A DNA stretch of 64,000 nucleotides. It comes from Jackrogersella multiformis (taxonomy: Eukaryota; Ascomycota; Sordariomycetes; Xylariales; Hypoxylaceae). A model generated the notes under the pieces. That model was not told the DNA's origin. It saw only the letters and a list, made by a program, of their open reading frames with translations, and searched no databases. Every line of letters begins with the position of its first letter. Position 1 is the stretch's first letter. Both the position numbers and the translations under genes were made by a program. Below, in pieces: positions 48,301 to 61,400 of the stretch. The stretch is from the NCBI GenBank assembly GCA_902806575.1, contig CADCXD010000009.1, positions 806,001-870,000 on the forward strand, given 5' to 3'.

Positions 48301-48720
48301 CTTGGCGGTCTCGCCGTCGCTATCCGAGACTTCAAGGGCGGCGTGGTCATGATTTCCCACAACGAAGAGTTCGTCGGTGCTCTCGCTAATGAACAGTGGC
48401 ACATCAATGACGGGCGGATGGTTTTGAAGGGCAATGCTTCGATCGCCTTGGATCGCTTCGAAGATAGCAGACCGAACAGCGGCCTCACGAGCGCCATAAC
48501 CAGCGGGGTAAATAGTACGGCAGCTAGCAGCGCTGTGAGCAGTGCCGTCAACAGCGGCGCCGAAGATAACACGCCCCTCAAGTTCAAGGCCAGGAAGAAG
48601 AAGAAGAAGACTAAGAAGGAGCTGAAGGAACAGGAGGTCCGCAGGAGATTGCGCCACATCGAGTGGCTCAACAGTCCCAAGGGAACTCCTCACCCGGCTG
48701 ATACTGACGATGACGAGTAA
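45320..48720 (+). CDS. tef3: Translation elongation factor 3 (eEF3), ABCF ATPase
   Basis: The model joins 45320-47928 and 47982-48720, giving 1115 aa, a little longer than the usual 1040-1060. The ATG has A at -3 and starts MPHQVTPLIMVAQSG; a Met at residue 10 is an alternative start. The 53-bp intron (GTAAGT to TATAG, CTCTAAC branch) restores YEVKWKAWLPKYN in the chromodomain-like insertion. N-terminal HEAT repeats span about 30-350. ABC1 has Walker A GRNGAGKST near 510-518, LSGG at 596-599 and Walker B LLLDEPTNHLD with D620/E621. ABC2 has GPNGAGKST at 755-763, LSGG at 942-945 and LVLDEPTNFLD with D966/E967. The tail has a Lys-rich run (KARKKKKKTKKELK) then RRRLRHIEWLNSPKG. In fungi eEF3 binds the ribosome and helps eject E-site tRNA during each elongation cycle. 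The extra length comes mainly from a Ser/Ala/Asn linker before the Lys-rich tail. Confidence 0.97.
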
Positions 48721-50220
48721 GAACGGCTTACTCTTTTATGATGAGTTCGGCATGCATTTCCGTCTACCGGTTGATTGTCTTTTTTAGTTTCGGACTTGGT
48801 TCCCCGTAGATGAGAAGGCCGTCCGACAGATAGAGTGGCGGGTGAGTTGGAATTGGCATTTAATCGACCGCGCACAACGGGTCTTATACAGGCGTTTAAT
48901 ATAGACGGATGGATTGGCATGATAGATTAGGAGCCTCGTATTTAAATAGCTCCTTGCAAGCTAGCAGATGAAGAGACGCGATTATATATAAACGAAGTCA
49001 TGCTTCACATGGCTCAGCCGAGCGCGTATAAATTCGGCATCTCCGTGTTTGTCACTGCGTACGTCGATTGTGTGTATGGCGGGTAGATCCAACAGTCCAA
49101 TGATGTCTGTCTCTAGTATCTAAATTGATTATTTACTGCCACGTTAGAAGATCCCAAGCCTTGTTGTGTTCAATGCAAATTTTAACTTATTCTATCTACT
49201 TGCTATCTACTTGGCTAGAAATCTTTTTCCTGGTGCGAAATCGCTGTGAACCAACGCAAAGGGACCATCGCCAAGATCCATGGTCGACTAAGAGATATGA
49301 GGGTTTAGGGCTATCTCGCTTTTACGTGTTCATGTATACGAATAAGGTCGGCTTCGGAGATTCGCGGCCAAGAGACCTGGTCGGAGGGAATATTGGTTGT
49401 CGTAGCTGTGTATGGATATTACTTAGGACACCTGGGCTACGGATCCAATAACGTCGGATTGTTCTTCCGAACCTCGCTCCTAAAGTTTGGCTCGCTTAGC
49501 ATCCCACCTTCGATATATTAAACAATCAAGCAGCACGTGAGCTGGTTACAATCGAATCGAGAAGACGTAGACTCGAGAGGGCATGGATTTGAGGAATGGG
49601 GGTTATGTTGCGTTGTGTTTGTTGCAGCACCGAGCCTGTATGTATTCCATATATCAGAACGTTTATCTCGACAGTAACTTTAGGGGGCAAGGGGCGGACT
49701 ACATTACCACAATCTAATGTAATTCTCCCACTCCCTCACAATACTATAGCCACCCGAGTTATCTTTATTAAAGTAAGTAAACAATATAGCAATATTGAAG
49801 CTACCTCTTATAGGTGGCCTAAGGAAAGAAGCAAGAAGCAAGGCAAGATAACATATCGTTGTCTCAATTCAATGTGATTCGACGGTCGCGCTCTTGGTAC
49901 ACGCGGTTTCGGACTATGGAGTCGACGATTCTCTAATTGCCATTCGAAATAGATTGATTGGTTTGTTCATACTAGGTTATCGCTGTATGATGTTGAATAG
50001 AATAGTGCCTACAGTACCTGGTTGAAACAATGACGTTCCACGGCTGCAAACGCTCATAGGCCAACTCTATTATATGGGGCTTTTACAGGGATTATGTATG
50101 AGCCCATCGATTAGCCAATCAAAAAGTGATGACTCGGGATGGATAACTCCTATTTCTAAAAAAATAAACGGCCGTTTCCTCATCAAGGATTGGCCTCCCT
50201 CAATTGAGCCAGGTTCTGAG
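48721..50220. other. Intergenic region between eEF3 and tRNA-Thr
   Basis: Contains the eEF3 3' flank and about 1.4 kb with no supportable gene; short frames at 49125 and 49596 have no motif. Confidence 0.55.
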
Positions 50221-50315
50221 GCCCGCTTGGCTTAGTGGTAAAGCGCATCACTAGTAATTATGTTGCTAGGACATGTGAAATGATGAGATCACTGGTTCGA
50301 TTCCAGTAGTGGGCA
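50221..50315 (+). tRNA. tRNA-Thr (anticodon AGT) with a 23-nt intron
   Basis: A full cloverleaf can be folded by eye. The acceptor stem pairs GCCCGCT with AGTGGGC, with discriminator A; the D stem is GCTT/AAGC; the anticodon stem is CATCA/TGATG with loop CTAGTAA, so the anticodon is AGT (reads Thr ACU). The T stem is ACTGG/CCAGT around TTCGATT. A 23-nt intron follows the base after the anticodon, the standard eukaryotic position, leaving a 72-nt mature tRNA. The A box (TGGCTTAGTGGT) and B box (GGTTCGATTCC) for RNA polymerase III are intact, and T residues follow as terminator. Confidence 0.93.
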
Positions 50316-50317
50316 AA

Positions 50318-50324
50318 TTTTTTT
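50318..50324 (+). terminator. RNA polymerase III terminator of tRNA-Thr
   Basis: A run of seven T residues begins two bases after the tRNA 3' end, the usual Pol III stop signal. Confidence 0.85.
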
Positions 50325-50757
50325 CTGTCTTTTTTAATTTTCGTTATTTCAACAGATATAGAAAGTACCTAAGCAAATTAGTGCGATATGAGAGTGATGG
50401 TGGGTGACTATTGCTTTTAATTTTGAAATATGGTTTCCTAATTTATTTCAACGCTTCCCAGCTTCTTCTTCTTTACATTCCCACTTTTTTAGCATTCAAC
50501 TCAATTTTTTAACAATACTTCCCCCCTAAGGCCGAAGCTACCGGCAAGTTTAGGTTTGACTCTTATAAGTTCCATTAATATCATGACAGTAGAACACCTT
50601 CTCAGTTCTTTACCTTTCACTTAAATCTTTCTTTTCATGATAAAACTCAGTTACGTTACATTGACTACCTTTGTAGTCAGTGGGCAGATCAGTTGAAATA
50701 GGAGGTGGCTAACAACTAGAATAATACTCTCTTCAACAGACGACTCGAAATCCCTAT
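50325..50757. other. Short intergenic region
   Basis: AT-rich spacer holding the 3' flank of the GT25 gene; nothing else is seen. Confidence 0.55.
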
Positions 50758-52041
50758 TCATTTCCAGATTGTCTTCCCGTCGTCAGGCAATTGATCTACC
50801 ATCTCGTTCTCTGGAGCTCCAGCGACTATACGCCTCAAGTTTTCTCGTACGCTTAATCTTATATACGGCGTCCCTGTTCCCTTTGCGTAACCGCCGCCTT
50901 GGCCCTGAATGTTAGAAGCACCGCCCTTGGCGTGATGATGACTAAATAAGGGAGGCTGTACTGTGAGGCATATCGGGGAGGACTCTCGATACTTATGGGC
51001 AACTTCACCCTCATCCTCACTGTCAAGCTTTGATTCGTGTTGAGATTCACTCTTAGTAATGTATCCCCCTTCGCACCATTTTTGTAACATCAAGTCCCAT
51101 TGAGTATCGTAGCGAGAATCGAACTCTGAAAGCAGTTTGCGAGCTCCTTGATGGCTGACGGCGTAGGCCAGACTGCATATATTTCCACTGGATGCATGTA
51201 CGACACGGGTATGAGGTGGATATATTTCGCCCAGCTTGTCCTGTAGGGCAAATGGGTGAGGTTTGAGGTGTTTTGGAGCTGGAACCGTCTCGTCCCTAGG
51301 AATTGCAACTCTCAAGGGCGACACCAGAGACCGATGCGACGGGAAATCAGCGCCGCAGTGCCCTAGCCATAGGACATCCCAATCATCGCCGTATGCTGTT
51401 TGGTGAGTAATACTATCGGTACTCATAGTAGGAGTTAGCTGGATTGTGTCCTCTTCGGAATGCTCATCTAGCAGCTCAGCTCGGCCCTTAGCAGACTTCG
51501 ACTCTCTTAACCAGATTTTCGAGGCCGATGCGAAAGTCTGGAGTTGCGATTTCAGCCGTATATCCCAGTCGATATCATCTTCGACAATGAGCGCGCTTCC
51601 TAGATTGTCTCTTATGACGGCTTGTAGCGCATTCATATGAGACCTCCAAGATCCCTTCGCGCCGGAAGAGCGTACTCCATCATTGACTGCTGCAACACGA
51701 TCCGTTACTTGGTCGCCCGACACGCCGTCGACCCAGGTGAAAGTGAAGTTGCTAACAGAGCCTGCAAGGGCCATCGCATCTCGACGATCTGTCCGCGAAG
51801 GCAGATTAATAACGAAGATTTTCGAGAACTACATCTACTTTTAGAACACGGTGACAGCGAAAATAAGGGACGAATGAGAAATGAGGAGCCGTACGCCTAG
51901 CGTCTTGTTGGACACATCTTCTGTACTAGACCGGCCTCCAAACCCTCCTGGTGTATTAGGAGTCGTGAACCTCCACCAGTAAATATAGAAGAGGGGAGCA
52001 AAGACACATATCGCCACAAAGGCTCTGCGGTAGGGCGGCAT
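50758..52041 (-). CDS. Glycosyltransferase family 25 protein, type II membrane
   Basis: The minus-strand model joins 51895-52041 and 50758-51828, giving 405 aa. The 66-bp intron (GTACGG to TGTAG) joins NKTLG to FSKIFVINLPSRTDRR, the expected start of the GT25 catalytic domain; the frame beginning at the later Met would lose this. Exon 1 encodes a signal anchor: MPPYRRAFV, then a hydrophobic stretch at about 7-22. Visible motifs are GSWRSHMNALQ, VEDDIDWD at 131-138 (acidic metal/sugar-nucleotide site) and DVLWLGHCG. A Ser/Asp/Glu insertion interrupts the C-terminal part (SESQHESKLDSEDEGE). GT25 enzymes transfer sugars in the secretory pathway; the fungal subfamily has no agreed substrate, so the exact role is open. 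The upstream TauD-like gene lies on the same strand 462 bp away, without evident functional link. Confidence 0.9.
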
Positions 52042-52503
52042 TACGCTTGGGCGATCAAGAAAATTCTCATTCTACGATACCATCGCGCACTTCAAACTTT
52101 GTCGATTACTACTCGGGTACATTGATGATTGATTGACATGAAGGTTCTAGATTAAAGTATAGAGATCTTCAATGTGGCCTCGACTGTTCCATTGCGGCTC
52201 GTCCAGGAGAGGAAGGTTGGTCCGCGGATAAAGGAGTCGGGTAAATTGACCGCGATCAACGACAAGGGTGTTCATGAAGACACCTCTAAATATACACGGT
52301 AGTGATAAACTACACGCGTAGAATACTTCATATGTCGGTTGATACTAAACTGTGTCAATATGATATAGTTGGGGATTTTCTCTTGCTATATTGATTCGAG
52401 CTAAGATTTGGAAAAGGAGCAAGATCCGTCCGTATAGGATATCTCTAGAACTCCCTAACACATTTAAGTTATTCCAGATACATCTGCACCTTATCGAGAC
52501 TGA
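52042..52503. other. Intergenic region between TauD-like and GT25 genes
   Basis: This is the promoter region of the minus-strand GT25 gene and the 3' flank of the dioxygenase; no gene is seen. Confidence 0.55.
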
Positions 52504-53904
52504 CTACCCATCAAGCGCCTGGACGACCTGAGCCCAGTCTTCCGAAATATACGCGCCAGGCACCTCTTCCCCGTCGAACAAGCTAGCCATGACCACGCGA
52601 TCGGACTGTTCGCCCCGCCACGTCTGGCGCCCGTGCTGTGCAACGACGTTGTCGTAGACGAGGACGTCGCCGCGCCGCCACCTGTGCAGCACGCGGATCT
52701 CCTCCGTGATCTCCTGGAGCCGCGTCAGGCACTCCTCCGGGATCGGCGTGCCGTCGCCGAAAAGCGGCGGCGAGTTGCCCTTTCGGGACCCGTTGGCTCG
52801 CGCGTCCTTGCAGTACGCCGCTAGCCCCGTGAACAGCGTCGGCTGCCCCGTGCCCGGCTGCGTGCGGATCGCGGGGATCTTGTGCGTCACCGCGAGGCCG
52901 TCGGTGGTCCACTCCCACGTCGTGTGCTCGCCCCGGCCGTACCGAGCAATCTGCGCCTCGATCTTGGCCCGCTTGGTCGCCTCGTCGTCCCCGTCCCGGA
53001 TCTCCTTCCCGAACGCCTGCCTCAGCGTCGAGCCCCCGGCAAACTGCCTCTCGACCGTGTACGTGAGCTTGCTCAGGATGCCCTTCTCGGCGAGCTGGCT
53101 GATGAAGTCGGGAAGCTCCTGCTGAGCGCGACGGAAGAGCTCCAACGACGAGGTGATGGGTGTTTCGCCGCCGTTCCTGGCGGCTTTGTGCCCGTAGAAG
53201 AAAATGTACTCGGGGGCATGCGGCACCTCGTCGGATTCGTTGTGGTTGTAGATCTGAATGTCCTTCGACGTCTCGTTGGCTAGCGCCACGTTGGGGGCGT
53301 GTAGTGGCCTGTCGAGGACAATTCCCATGATCTCGTCTAGTATTATATATTAGTTCTCGTGGATGTAATCCAAAGCTGATGTTTTGGATTTCGCACTCCT
53401 CTCAAGAGACAAAAAAGGAGGGATGGTTGTGGTATGTAGAAGATAGGGAGTGGAGGCATACTACTAATAAGTTAGTTTTAGGTCATAACAGATGAACTTG
53501 AATATATCTTGACAAATATGGGTATAGAATGATGCCAGAGGGCCTTTTCATACATACCGTGGCTTATAACCAAAGGCATGAGCAAATCTACTAAAATCAT
53601 TCGCATTATGAACTGGCAAGTCTCGAAACAGCAGGGTCCCGTGAACCGCCAACTTCTTGGTGAGAATGCCTCCCTGCGACTGGAGATATTTGACCGTTTC
53701 AACGACAGTATCGAGGCTAGGCGTAACATCGTCAAGACCTGACGGGCGAAGCGCGAGCGGCGTGATAGTGCCTTCTTGATGAGGCGGCCCAAGCATGCGT
53801 TGATTGCTTGGTGGGAGATTGAACTGTTCAAAGGAGAGAAATGGTGAAGTTATGCTTCCGGGCTCGGATGGCTCTATCGTCGTCTGCGTCAGGGTGGTAG
53901 CCAT
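52504..53904 (-). CDS. TauD/TfdA-family Fe(II)/2-oxoglutarate dioxygenase
   Basis: The minus-strand model joins 53554-53904 and 52504-53331, giving 392 aa. The N-terminus (MATTLTQTTIEPSEPGS) leads to FRDLPVHNANDFSRFAHAFGYKP. The 222-bp intron boundary is uncertain: a GTATGT donor 5 bp earlier would shift frame, whereas the GTATGA donor with the acceptor GACGAG gives GYKPRYIMGIV, the right length for the family. Iron ligands are H147 and E149 in YNHNESD (an HxE variant of the usual HxD) and a distal His at about 350 in QHGRQTWRGEQSDR; Arg362 would bind 2-oxoglutarate. Such enzymes hydroxylate small organic substrates, for example taurine or other sulfonates; the substrate here is unknown. Exon 2 DNA is GC-rich. 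Confidence 0.88.
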
Positions 53905-56900
53905 GATTAATATTAAATTTGAAACTTCACGGAGTAGCTGTACGAAAGCTTCGGTAAAATTGAATGCTCAGAACTAGGCACCTTCGGGTATGCGATAGAG
54001 GGAACAGTAACGGTGTAATAATGTGAATGGTGACTTTATCCTTGCCCTCAAATTATCTGAATAACGGCGTCAATCACCCTTTATATAGACTCGACGCTTG
54101 AGGCATACCCCTAGGGGTTTCCCTAAGGCTAGCCTTAGTGCGTCCTAATACCCAGAAAAACATTGACGATCAAGACGATGTAGTTCATGATAATATTGAC
54201 CGGAATATAATGGTGCTAATCGTATCTGGCCTATCATGCCTTATAATCCCCCTTTCCGGATTATAATCGCGTCATTCTTTAACGAGTGCGAAACCAACTG
54301 CATATAACTTCCCGTGAGGTAGCATTGAGAGCTTACCGGTGTCAAAATCCCCACATCATCTCGACCTATATTAGATGTTCGACACGCGTAGGAAGCATGT
54401 TGGTTATTGGGGGCTACCAATAATACCTTATCAGGTAGGTATAGTAGCATGTCACGTTGTAGACCCAGACTGTCGGGTCCATCGCGTCCAATGAAACCCA
54501 GCCGGAAATGCAAACCCATACAGAATATATATTCAATAGTTTCCCGAGGACGTGGTGTAATACAAGACTCGTCAGCAGAAACTGCACTCGGTGACAACGT
54601 GACAGTTTAAGCATTTGGCCTATGCGAGGTTCTTCTTCATCAGCTCCCACAGTTGTCTATCACATATATTGAGACGCTGAAGGCTTCACTAGAGTTGACT
54701 TGTCATATAGTCATTATCTATCATCATCATCACTGGCCAGTGTAATGTCCAGTGAACCAGCTGTCGTACGAGATAGGCTCGGTAAAAAGCACCCTCGGAT
54801 TCATCAAAATCGCGAATACCGGCGGTGTCCCTCAAGGTCAGGCTGGATCAAATTCTTTGAGGGCACCCTTCCAAATCCTCGTAGTTAGGATCTGCACATT
54901 CTCAGCACCAGAGGGGATTGCCTAGCATACCGAGCTTCACGCGAAGTGGGAGCTGATGGGAAGCACGCCGACATTACTCCTGGTGCCCCTTTTCTGGCAT
55001 ATCGGTGCGACCCGAGCATGTCCGGGTTCTTCACTACATACTTTACAGTGCGATCGAGAGCCCCTGGAAGCGTTGTACTTGACTTGACGGGACGCTGGTT
55101 GATACTCAATGGTACGAAAAGAGGCAGAAACGTGCTACCTACCTAGGTATTAGTACGTATATCTAGCATGAATATCTATTCACACACCCTATCCTAGATC
55201 AGGGCGATCAAACCGTATTCGGTCGAGGCTTCGGCATTTACATGCCTGGACGGCTTATCACAGGAATGGTCGATAACTACGTATAATAGTGCATTGGTAA
55301 TATGGCTGGCTATCCCGGACAACAAGCTAGATCCGGCTCGCTACTTCGCGGGACTAGGACTACCGACTTCATTATGAGATTTAGAGTCCAGATTTTCTCT
55401 ACTAAATTTATTGCTGCCATTATCATAAGTCTTGACCTCTGGTTCTTTGTGTTACCACTCAGTTACTATACTACTACATAAGAAGATTGTCCAATCTCAG
55501 CTGAGGGTGAAGCAAAAATAGGAGAGAAAAAGAGGGTGGAACAAGTGCGTATAAGTTCATTCACATAAAAGGCGATTTTAACATCTTAATTTTCGGTTTC
55601 ACAATCTTCTGGTTTATGTAATTTTCTTGTTGTCTCTCGAAAATCCCTTTTTACCTAGAGATTCCAAAAAATTTCCGCCTGTTTTATTTAATCCATTCGC
55701 AATTAACATAGTAGACGTGGACTAAAGTTATGCCGGCATAGGGGGTTGTGATAATTGTCATAGGATAGAAGAGTGATATAAGCGACTTCAATCTCAGACG
55801 TATGACCCCTTTTTACTAAAAATTTGATACTAGCATTTTTACTTTCCTCGCCATCATTTCTCTAGGTCCTCTACATCCCCCCCTTTATTTGATTTTATTT
55901 TTACAAAGGTACTTTCGCCTTCGTCGTTTATTTTTGTAAGTATTACAGATGTCTTTCCATCTAGTTTAACCTTAACCTATGTCGGCACAAGAGGTACCTA
56001 GTTATAAAGGAATATCTCCACACCCAGGCGGTTAGCTACCCGTATTCACTCGTAACATCTGTCTTTCCAATGCCATGCCTCTATTCCGTATCTCTTCGTT
56101 CATGCTATATCTACCGTCAGCAAAAACATCATCTCTATAAATCCCCCATATAACTGTCCCTGCAAAGGGCATGAAATGTGATTGAGTTATATTTTATCAT
56201 TAACCCATCTCCAGGGCCTTGAGACCACCGTAAGTAGCGTGTATTTTCAGATCGTGTTACTCCTCTAAAATATGTGACAGACATATTTTCCCTCGGTCTA
56301 GGCCTTTCAAATTTACCCATTGCCGAGTCACTCGCCGAGGAACCTCTCCAGGCTGTTTTATCTAAATACATAAGCCATATCGAGATGCTTCTACATTTAT
56401 TACCCACCGGACAATTCATAAGTAGAGCCAGACGTGAACCAAACATCCATGTTCGGGCGTATCCACCTTGCAACAGAACTCACTAAGATGTAAGTGAGCT
56501 TGAGCCGAGCATGTACGGTGATATGCAAGTCTATTTGGGCATTGTGCAGTATACATAGCAATGATTGCGAAGCAGGTTCTAGCCACTACCCCTTTCCCCT
56601 AGTCTTAAAAAGCTGTGAAAATAACGGCTTATCGCTGTACATCTTCCCGTGAAACTCCCTTGTTACATGAGATTCGCCACCTTCCAGCTTCTACCCCTAT
56701 CCCTATCCCCTAACCCTCTCATGCCGTGTAATCTCTACCTGCTCCATCACTAGTAGGTAGTCTTAAACACCCCCAATCAAGCCTCAGATATCTTTAATCA
56801 CACACGTCTCATAACCGTATTTCTAGCAGCGCTGCCTGACACGCCAGAAAGGGCATCGAAACGGATAATCATACCAAGCAGGTATGAAATAGACCATAAG

Positions 56901-58481
56901 CCGAAGCGGAAGAACTTTTCCCTAGGCTGTGTAGCATATACACGCCATGTGCACTTATCTACCTAGGTAGGTACCTAGGTATATACCTAGGTAAGAACAC
57001 ATTAGAAGTTCATCTCGCAACATCCCATAAACCGCATTAGGAGGCCGCCCCCCCTCTAACTGTGCTGGAATAGGAGAACATGCAACTTGCCTCTACGTGC
57101 TTAGACGATTATAACTCTCGTACAAGGCACAGTCTACGACCTAGACGCTCGTCATTCCTACCATTCTGCTTCTGACTAGAAGCTAAGGCTGTGTCTCCTC
57201 CCCCCTTTCCCGTCTCCTTTCCCTTTGCCCCGTCTTAATCGAAACGAAAGGAAGAGTACCGCAACATACCTTACATCCCCGTCCTCGCGCTAGCATTCAA
57301 ACGAAATAAATATTCCTTACAACATCCAGAGCGCCAATATCAACGATTATGTATAGTTTCAGTGGTATTATATTATTCCTCTCCCAACATCTACCTATGC
57401 AAGCTACCGAGTAGGCATATACGGGAGCAGTAAGATATAATATAATATATGGGAAGCCTTAGGAGTATGCTCTACCGCGTGCGTTCCGGAATGCTCTCGT
57501 CTTATCCACACCGCTCTAGTTTACCACCGCGAAGCAGCACGAGGAACTCCTGCTATGCCCTTCCGCCCCTTCCGCCTGCTTGCCTGTCCGTACATGTAGC
57601 TTTGATAAGCTCAAACTGGCAGTCGTGATTCCTCCAGCTCTGAAGGCCTGCAGGTGGCCATACACCTGTATACAAACAACAATTGGTATCAATTCCGTAT
57701 CTACAGACCCCCCCGTCCGAGTCCCAGCCGCTAAGGCAAAAAATAGAGAGCACAAAATTGGTCACGTATTCGACCGAACCGTCATCCCGCCAAGCAAGAA
57801 ACCCATACCAAAAGACTCATACCAATTAACAGTCGCAGCGTGTCTCATACTATAAAATCGTCTAAATTCTTATGATCTTGCGAGTAGGTGTCGTGTTGCG
57901 TATTAAACCCAGTGGACGAGTGCTGCCAAGAGTATCACAAGTTTGATACTACAAGTAAACATAATTAAGCAAATGATGAAAACAAGTTGGCCTGGCCGGA
58001 TTTGTGGCGTAGAAAACAAGATGTAAGCTGCCTGGGTACGTTCCAATATATCAAAACCTCGGTCCGTGTGGATATTTGGACAGGTCTGATTCGATATTCC
58101 GGTGTACAAATCCGCCATCGACCCAAAAAAAAACCAACACCGTAGGGACTGTGAAGAGTCACTTTGTGTGCCGGCAAAAACATGTATAAAATAGTGGTCG
58201 TTTGGTGATAAAAAGATATTAGACAACCCAACGCCGCCGTATGTGGAGTGTCGTGGTAACTCGTTCTTCATGCTGCAGCGAGTTTTGCTGAGTCATCGTT
58301 CAAAACAAACTGGTCCGCCGGTCACCCGCCCCGTGGGTCGAGTGCAATTAATCGAAAGCAAATAACCTCCATGCAGAATTTAAACAACCCCGCTTAAGTG
58401 AATGCGTAACTCGGTAAGATTCAAAAACATTTCGTGAATAATCCCGATAGGGAGGGATATGGAATGGTCCTTTGGAATAAT
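53905..58481. other. Long intergenic region
   Basis: About 4.6 kb without a supportable gene. It holds the dioxygenase promoter on the left and the nit2/areA 3' flank on the right. Frames at 54241-54597 (minus) and 54946-55146 (plus) look slightly protein-like but have no ATG-led motif or consistent splicing. CCTAGG elements occur near 54110, 55142 and 56931 and in a cluster at 56959-56993. Confidence 0.5.
56959..56993. repeat. Three CCTAGG palindromes with 12-bp period
   Basis: CCTAGG cores start at 56962, 56974 and 56986, exactly 12 bp apart, in a run made of TACC, TAGG and TATA units. It is the most regular of the window's CCTAGG clusters. Confidence 0.8.
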
Positions 58482-61400
58482 TCAGAGACTCATCGTTAAC
58501 CACTCCCATTCCTGCGGGCCATTTCCGGAGGTAGAATTCATCACACCACTAGGAGCCGCGGACATCCCGACTATTCCGGGCCCCATCATAGGTCTTTGGG
58601 TCATGCCGAAGCCATTGGCGAGACCTAGATTTCCTGGGTTCGACATGCCGGTGAATCCGCTCGAGGACCCGATGGAGCGAGCCGCTTCATTCGAGCCAGT
58701 CGAATTCTCGGGGCTGTCAACATCCATGCCGCTAGACGACTCGTTTGGACCAGTGCTCTTGCTACTACGACGTTGGCGTTTGGAGGAGCCACTGGTGCTG
58801 ACACTTCGCGGGAGTGAGGCGGCGCCCGGCCCTGGTGCATTCTTCGGAGGTGCTGCCGCAATCGGCACAACGCCTTTGCCACCTACTGCGCCAGTGGCAG
58901 AACCTGCATAGCTCGTTGGCGTACTGCCTGCTGTGTTACCACCGGAACCGCCACCAGCACTTGCAGGACTTTCACCTTCGTTGACACTGCCGGCTCTATT
59001 CGTCGCCGATGGTGGTGTAGTTGCTTGTGCTGCGCTGTTCGTAGTCGACATAGTCAATGTCGAATTCTTGCGAGAGGCAGGCCCAGAAGCGTTGCCCGAC
59101 GCATTGCCGGCATTCTTCTTGGATCTTGTGCTGGTACCACCAACCGGGAGGCTTGCGCCGGATCCACGATTACGCTTCTTGATAACGTCGGTCTTCAGAC
59201 TTAGCGGCCTCACAACCCCGTGAAGTTTCAAGAATAGTCCGCAGGCGTTGCAGAGAGGCTGGCCTTCCGGATTACGACGCCATAGCGGCGTAGTTTGTGT
59301 GAAACAGTTGGTACAAGTGGTGGGTGCATTTCCGTCCCCTTGACCTCCTGCGGCAGCTTGCAGGTTGTTCGTGGAGCCATGCTTAGAACCGGGCGGGGAA
59401 GCAGGTCGACTAGGTGCAACCGAAGAGAAGCCCGAGACGGTGCCAGATATATCTGCTGGTGGAGAATTCGGGTTTGATTGAGCCAGCTTGTCGAATGGAT
59501 TCCCACGGCCACCCATATTAGCATTCGGTGTAGAAGCTGTACGAGGGATTTTCTGACGCCTGTCGCTGGCCGACCGGAATGACTGAGACCGCGGCAGACT
59601 GCCTTGACCGTCCCAATCCCCAGACTCTAGATAATCCGTCGTCGTACCTCCGATCGTAACTTGCTTGCGAGGAGGTCCACCAGGATAACGAGCCGCTTGT
59701 GTGCTGAATTGCCCAGGCAAAGAAGCGTCCCATCCGAGGGAATGCTGGTTGCCCATATCCATCCCTGAGTCATTGTCGGGCGAAAACCCCTGATGCATCC
59801 CCATATTCCGGTCAGCGAATGCACCCCCCTCTTCGTCTTCGTTGTCAGAATCTGCACCAAAATTGAACATATTCTCGTGTACCATCCCAACACCAGGCGA
59901 GCGAACTGGGTGGTCAGGTTGGAAGACTTGGCTCGGATCAACATGCCCAAAATTAAGAGTCTGAGTAAATGAGGCGGATGACTCCGCCCCGGTAGTAGCT
60001 GGCGGGAACATCGAGTTGCCGTTATGTTGGTGCATAAACTGGTGGGCCATTTGATTTCTCATCGATCCCTGGCCTTGACGATAACCTTGAGCCCGTTGAT
60101 GACGTATATCCATCGAGCCGAAGAACATATTCTCGTTCTCGGCCATGGGGTGTGGCGTAGAAACTGCAGACTGGTATGCAGATCCCGGGGGAGAATAGTA
60201 GTCTGCACCATTCACAGAGCTCGAGGCGACGCTGTGATGATTGTAGAAGTTCGAAAACGACCCATGAGGAACCATTGGTGACGTCGACGGCGAGAATGAA
60301 AACCCCTGCTGGAACGGCCCCGCCGAAGTGATGATGGGGTCGTTCTCCATGGGGAAGGTGTCAAGGGGAAAGGGAACGCTCGGATGGTGAGACATGTGGG
60401 AGTTGCTGTTATTTGCATGAGAATTATCTAGAGAATATTCGTGGAGGTCAGAATCGGCATCTAGCTCGTTAGCAACAAAGCTGCTGTTGTTGTTGTTGCT
60501 ATTGTTGAGGGCAGAGACATGAGGAGAGAAGTTAGCAGGGCGCTTTAAGTTTCGGGTCTGGTACAGATTTATCATTAGCTCTCCGTATATATTTGCAGCT
60601 CAAGGATAAAGATAATAGGGTAAATCGGTGAAGAGAATGTGAAATAGATAGATAGTAACTGTGATCTAGTTTACCGTAGCAAATAAACATGGTTCAGGTG
60701 CACTCACTCGTCTCTCGTCAATGCTAGTTTTTCGATGATGTCGAGTGACGTATGCGAATTCGTCTTGATTTCTCTGATGAGCAGGAACTGGAACAGATTG
60801 AGGAACGAAATGCTGGGAGGAAACTTTGCGGGATTTGATAGGGATGGCGGCCGCTGTGGTGTGAGCCGACTTTTCCCCCTCTTGTTTGCTGCCGTCAGGT
60901 GAAGGCGTCGCAGCTAATCCTGCGGGGGTCGCGACGTTCTCGGGAAATATGAAATCGTCAAGATTCATAGGGTCGGTATGTAGAAGGATCTGATCTGAAG
61001 TTTTTCTAAGTTGCGCAATACCGCTGGGGGCATTAGCATTATTCGCTGCGGCGTTACCGGACTCGCGAAGAGCGGTGCGACTATAGGGACGGTTAGAGTC
61101 GCGATGCGCCCGCATACAACTAACAACATACCGAGCTTGTTCTGCCTGCCTCTTTCTCCTTAGGCTCAAGTGCATCATGCGCCACGTCAAGTTTTCCATG
61201 CGCTCCTGGTTAGGTAAAGTCTGCTTCGCGTTGCGAAAAAACCTCCAAACTTGTGTGGCGAGCGGATCGCTTTCCTGCATCTGCTCCAAAGTCTCATTGT
61301 TTCCAGACGTGCCATTCTGTAGGCTAGGAAAAACCGGAGCCTGTAGAAAATCGAACAGTGCCGAATTGTCGGGTGTTGTGAAGTCCAAGTTAAGCTCGTG

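Noticed and set aside
54241..55146. Slightly protein-like frames on both strands
   Set aside because: No ATG-led start, motif or phase-consistent splicing; possible relics but not supportable.
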